A stretch of DNA of 64,000 nucleotides from GCA-002727615 sp964442655 (GTDB lineage Bacteria > Pseudomonadota > Alphaproteobacteria > TMED109). The notes under the pieces were generated by a model. It worked only from the letters and a program-made list of their open reading frames with translations, searched no databases and was not told where the DNA came from. This document shows, piece after piece, positions 62,015 to 64,000 of the stretch (the first letter of the stretch is position 1; each line of letters begins with the position of its first letter). The stretch spans positions 1 through 64,000 of the forward strand of contig CAYTZM010000005.1 in assembly GCA_964442655.1 (NCBI GenBank), written 5' to 3'. The translations under genes and the position numbers were made by a program.

Positions 62015-64000
62015 TTAAGCCATTTTTTTCTTTACTTCTTCAGCAATCATTTCTGGACATTGTTCATATTTCTCAAAAAACATAGAATAATTTGCTCTTC
62101 CTTGTGTCAAAGAACGCAGATTATTTACATATCCAAACATAGTAGCTAAAGGAACCATAGCCTTAACTAATTTAGCAACACCTTGAGGTTCCATTTCTTG
62201 TACTTGCCCTCTTCTACTATTTAAATCTCCTATAACATCTCCAACTGACTCTTCCGGAGTAATTACCTCAACTCTCATAATAGGCTCTAATAATTTAGGT
62301 CCTGCTTTTCCTAAAGCTTCTCTAAAAGCTGCTCTTCCAGCTAATTCAAATGCCATAACACTAGAATCTACATCATGGAAGGCCCCATCATATAATACTA
62401 CATGAACATCTGTAACTGGAAAACCTGCAACTACTCCAAATGTCATAGCAGCTTCTATTCCTTTTTCTACTCCTGGTATATACTCTTTAGGTATATTTCC
62501 CCCCACAACTGTGTTTTCAAATTGTAAACCACATCCTGGTTCGCCAGGTTTAACAGTCATTTTAACCCTTGCAAATTGTCCAGCACCTCCGCTTTGTTTT
62601 TTATGAGTATAATCAACATCTGCTTCTCTAGTAATAGTTTCTCTATAGGCCACCTGAGGAGCTCCAACATTAGCTTCAACTTTAAATTCTCTTTTCATTC
62701 TATCAACTAAAATATCTAAATGTAACTCACCCATTCCTTTTATAATAGTCTGACCACTATCATGGTCTGATGTTACTCTAAAAGAAGGATCTTCTGCAGC
62801 TAAACGACCTAAAGCCACTCCCATTTTTTCTTGGTCTGCTTTCGTTTTAGGTTCTACTGCAACTTCTATAACAGGGTCAGGAAACTCCATCCTTTCCAAA
62901 ATAATAGGTTTTGAAGATTCACATAATGTATCACCAGTAGTAACATTTTTTAAACCAGCAACAGCAATTATATCTCCTGAACGTGCTTCTTTAACATCTT
63001 CTCTGTGATTTGCATGCATGAGAAGCATTCGACCTACTCTTTCTTTATTATCTTTAACAGTGTTCAAAACCGATGTTCCTGCTTCAACAACTCCAGAATA
63101 TACTCTACAAAATGTTAAGGTACCAACAAATGGATCATTCATTATTTTAAATGCTAATGCAGAAAAAGGGTCTTCATCATTTAGTTTTCTACTCATTTCT
63201 GAGTTATTAGCAGGATTTATTCCTTTTACTGGAGGGATATCAGACGGAGATGGCAAATAATCTATAACTGCATCCAACATGGGTTGAACGCCTTTATTTT
63301 TAAAGGCAGAACCACATAATACAGGAACAAAAGAACTAGCTAATGTCCCTTTCCTTATACACAATTTTAAAACATCAATACTAGGTTCATTTCCATCTAA
63401 ATAAGATTCCATAGCTGCATCATCTTGCTCCACTGCTGTTTCTATTAACTGTTCTCTCCACTTTTTAGCATCTTCTAATAAATTTTCATTAATCTCTTCA
63501 GAAATAAACTCCGCACCTAAACTTTCATCTTTCCAGCGAAGTTGTTTCATTTCTAATAAATCAATTACACCTAAAAAATCAGACTCTACTCCTAATGGTA
63601 ATTGTGTAACTAAAGGAGTTGCTCCTAATCTACTCTTAATCATATCAACACATCTAAAAAAATCAGCTCCTGTTCTATCCATTTTATTTACAAAACACAT
63701 TCTAGGAACATTATATTTATCTGCTTGTCTCCAAACAGTTTCAGATTGAGGTTCAACACCAGCAACTGAATCAAAAACACATACTGCCCCGTCTAAAACT
63801 CTTAAAGACCTCTCCACTTCGATTGTAAAATCTACATGTCCTGGAGTATCAATTATATTTATTCTATAATCTTTCCAAAAAGCTGTTGTTGCAGCAGAGG
63901 TAATTGTTATTCCTCGTTCTTGCTCTTGCTCCATCCAATCCATAGTAGCAGCACCATCATGTACTTCACCAATTTTATGAGATTTACCAGTGTAATATAA
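62015..64000 (-). CDS. fusA: Elongation factor G, 5' end beyond the window
   Basis: Translocation GTPase, truncated at the right edge. The frame stays open through 64000 and its first residues there, YYTGKSHKIGEVHDGAA, are the EF-G switch-I region just before the conserved MDWMEQEQERGIT. G3 is DTPGHVDF and G4 is NKMDR; domains II-V follow and the end is FFEKYEQCPEMIAEEVKKK. About 40 N-terminal residues including the P-loop are missing here. It is the last gene of a str operon, with rpsL and rpsG presumably upstream. Confidence 0.97.
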   Translation of the reverse strand, partial: LYYTGKSHKIGEVHDGAATMDWMEQEQERGITITSAATTAFWKDYRINIIDTPGHVDFTIEVERSLRVLDGAVCVFDSVAGVEPQSETVWRQADKYNVPRMCFVNKMDRTGADFFRCVDMIKSRLGATPLVTQLPLGVESDFLGVIDLLEMKQLRWKDESLGAEFISEEINENLLEDAKKWREQLIETAVEQDDAAMESYLDGNEPSIDVLKLCIRKGTLASSFVPVLCGSAFKNKGVQPMLDAVIDYLPSPSDIPPVKGINPANNSEMSRKLNDEDPFSALAFKIMNDPFVGTLTFCRVYSGVVEAGTSVLNTVKDNKERVGRMLLMHANHREDVKEARSGDIIAVAGLKNVTTGDTLCESSKPIILERMEFPDPVIEVAVEPKTKADQEKMGVALGRLAAEDPSFRVTSDHDSGQTIIKGMGELHLDILVDRMKREFKVEANVGAPQVAYRETITREADVDYTHKKQSGGAGQFARVKMTVKPGEPGCGLQFENTVVGGNIPKEYIPGVEKGIEAAMTFGVVAGFPVTDVHVVLYDGAFHDVDSSVMAFELAGRAAFREALGKAGPKLLEPIMRVEVITPEESVGDVIGDLNSRRGQVQEMEPQGVAKLVKAMVPLATMFGYVNNLRSLTQGRANYSMFFEKYEQCPEMIAEEVKKKMA

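Overview
The window is a gene-dense, AT-rich stretch of bacterial chromosome that reads as a streamlined, probably marine, alphaproteobacterium. Pointers are a DUF1489-type protein and an ATP12-family F1-ATPase chaperone (both typical of alphaproteobacteria), crcB-rluC-ATP12 next to the ribosomal cluster, adk inside the spc operon, a bacterioferritin/Bfd pair, short gaps, many 1-14 base overlaps and frequent TTG/GTG starts. I cannot name genus or clade from sequence alone. There are no rRNA or tRNA genes, insertion sequences, prophage or CRISPR arrays. No gene-free stretch exceeds about 170 bases.

Bases 1-5.7 kb: an NhaD Na+/H+ antiporter, a VOC-fold protein, a two-subunit (2Fe-2S)/molybdopterin hydroxylase like isoquinoline 1-oxidoreductase, and an SDR dehydrogenase. 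5.7-10.9 kb: a small secreted protein followed by a complete branched-chain amino-acid-type ABC importer (livJHMGF). 10.9-14.3 kb (minus strand): a MoxR AAA+ ATPase, a small Cys-rich secreted protein and a CoxE-like VWA protein, then bacterioferritin and its ferredoxin Bfd, whose promoter overlaps a Fur-like box. 14.4-17.2 kb: panB and two glycosyltransferases. 17.3-25.7 kb: ygfZ, then ppdK, glyS, glyQ, a zinc-ribbon membrane protein, an S49 peptidase and a TrmN6-like methyltransferase. 25.9-29.4 kb: a polyprenyl diphosphate synthase, a Cu/Zn-SOD-like secreted protein that seems to have lost its metal ligands, another unknown secreted protein, a hydroxypyruvate isomerase-like protein and a membrane protein like the N-terminal domain of urate oxidase PuuD.

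Bases 29.5-41.5 kb (minus strand): a leucine-catabolism cluster in near pathway order: isovaleryl-CoA dehydrogenase, thiolase, methylcrotonyl-CoA carboxylase beta, methylglutaconyl-CoA hydratase, carboxylase alpha, HMG-CoA lyase. It also holds a tiny secreted protein with mirror-symmetric cysteines, a DUF1489 protein, a GlcG/HbpS protein, a D-aminoacylase-type amidohydrolase and, at the head, mgtE. lipB sits alone on the plus strand. Propionyl-CoA carboxylase (pccBA), ATP12, rluC and crcB follow. The Liv importer, leucine pathway and PCC together suggest growth on imported branched-chain amino acids; that link is inference.

Bases 47.9-64 kb (minus strand): the str/S10/spc/alpha ribosomal supercluster from a 5'-truncated fusA through rpsJ, rplCDWB, rpsS, rplV, rpsC, rplP, rpmC, rpsQ, rplNXE, rpsNH, rplFR, rpsE, rpmD, rplO, secY, adk, rpsMK, rpoA and rplQ. 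A near-consensus sigma70-type promoter lies in the adk-rpsM gap. Several ribosomal proteins carry unusual Glu/Lys-rich C-terminal tails, most strikingly uL3 with five tandem decapeptides. I found no clear new defence or mobile system; the most unusual items are the small secreted proteins and the ribosomal tails.
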